A stretch of DNA of 64,000 nt, taken from assembly GCF_018914005.1 (NCBI RefSeq), contig NZ_JAHMHI010000001.1:124001-188000 (forward strand), read 5' to 3'. The DNA is from Mycoplasma zalophi. Its GTDB lineage: Bacteria > Bacillota_I > Bacilli_A > Mycoplasmatales > Metamycoplasmataceae. Below, piece by piece: positions 63,415-64,000 of this stretch; the stretch's first letter is position 1; each line of letters opens with the position of its first letter. The notes under the pieces are model-generated. The model saw only the letters and a list, made by a program, of their open reading frames with translations. It did not search any database and was not told the DNA's origin. The position numbers were made by a program, and so were the translations under genes.

Positions 63415-64000
63415 ATGACAATAGATTATAAAAATACATTATTAATGCCAAATACTGACTTTTCAATGAAAGCTGATTTAGCAAATAAAGAAATTGAATA
63501 TCACAAAAATTGACAAGAAATTAACCTATATAAACAAATCTTAAAAAACAATGAAAATAATCAAAGTTTTATATTGCATGATGGACCCCCATATGCAAAC
63601 GGAAGTATTCATGTTGGTCATGCTTTAAACAAAATTTTAAAAGATATCATTATAAGACAAAAATCAATGCTTGGTTTTTATACTCCGTTTGTTGCTGGTT
63701 GAGATACTCACGGTTTACCAATTGAACACAAAATGTTACAAATCGCAAAGAAAAACCAACATGATTTTAAAGTTGTTGAATTAAGAGAGGCTTGTGCTAA
63801 TTATGCATTAAGTCAAGTTGAATTACAAAAAGAAGAATTTAAAAAATTATCACTTTTAACAGATTTTAGTGACATCTATGTGACATTAGATAAAAAAATG
63901 GAAGCTAACCAACTAAGACTTTTAAAAGAGATGATAAAAAAAGGTTTAATTTACAAAGACTTTAAACCAATTTACTGATCACCATCATCACAATCAGCAC
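63415..64000 (+). CDS. ileS: Isoleucine--tRNA ligase, 5' part
   Basis: The N-terminal 195 residues of a class I synthetase, cut by the window end. [20 protein letters not shown], the [20 protein letters not shown] block with HIGH motif HVGH (66-69), and [16 protein letters not shown] identify IleRS. Two TGA-Trp codons in conserved places. Starts 1 nt behind pyrG. Confidence 0.95.

Overview
The window is a piece of a Mycoplasma-type (Mollicutes) chromosome. It is very AT-rich, and nearly every conserved gene reads through in-frame TGA codons that must be tryptophan. Translation table 4 is therefore needed; read with the standard code, parC, parE, rpoB, rpoC, pheS, pheT and the giant lipase all fall into pieces. 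Gene content (rplJ-rplL-rpoB-rpoC, parE-parC, pheS-pheT, ktrA/ktrB, a large GDSL lipase, many lipoproteins) suggests the M. hominis/M. synoviae/M. bovis side of the mycoplasmas. The species cannot be named from this sequence.

Layout. 1-3.3 kb: a tandem family of leucine-rich-repeat (LRR_5/BspA-like) genes, with two open copies, the tail of a third and a decayed fourth. 3.3-20.5 kb: a degraded accessory island. It holds at least four remnants or copies of an IS3/IS150-like element and of an IS1202-like (ISNCY) element, some of them inside other genes or signals. It also holds broken cargo genes (an AlbA_2/Schlafen-type regulator, a lipoprotein, a zinc-ribbon protein), a tRNA-like sequence, and several small intact ORFs of unknown function. 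Among these is a 243-aa ORF directly behind a short, relatively GC-rich, structured RNA that ends in a terminator, plus a second stand-alone small RNA candidate.

20.5-46.1 kb: core genes. On the minus strand are tyrS, the parE-parC-38 aa operon, an 843-aa lipoprotein with a 325-aa membrane-anchored protein, and the rplJ-rplL-rpoB-rpoC cluster, which has two internal regulatory structures before rpoB. On the plus strand are a YgjP-like metallohydrolase overlapping a NERD-domain protein, a tail-anchored protein, and the rarA-pheS-pheT operon. 46.1-61.7 kb: a 416-aa lipoprotein, then the ktrB-lipase operon on the minus strand with ktrA divergent. The lipase is one uninterrupted 11.6-kb frame (3,869 aa). 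61.8-64 kb: pyrG and the start of ileS.

Working together: the core blocks serve transcription (RpoB/RpoC), translation (L10, L7/L12, Tyr/Phe/Ile-tRNA synthetases), chromosome decatenation (ParE/ParC), potassium uptake (KtrA/KtrB) and CTP synthesis. The surface-facing genes (lipoproteins, giant lipase, possibly the LRR family) are candidates for host interaction and antigenic variation.
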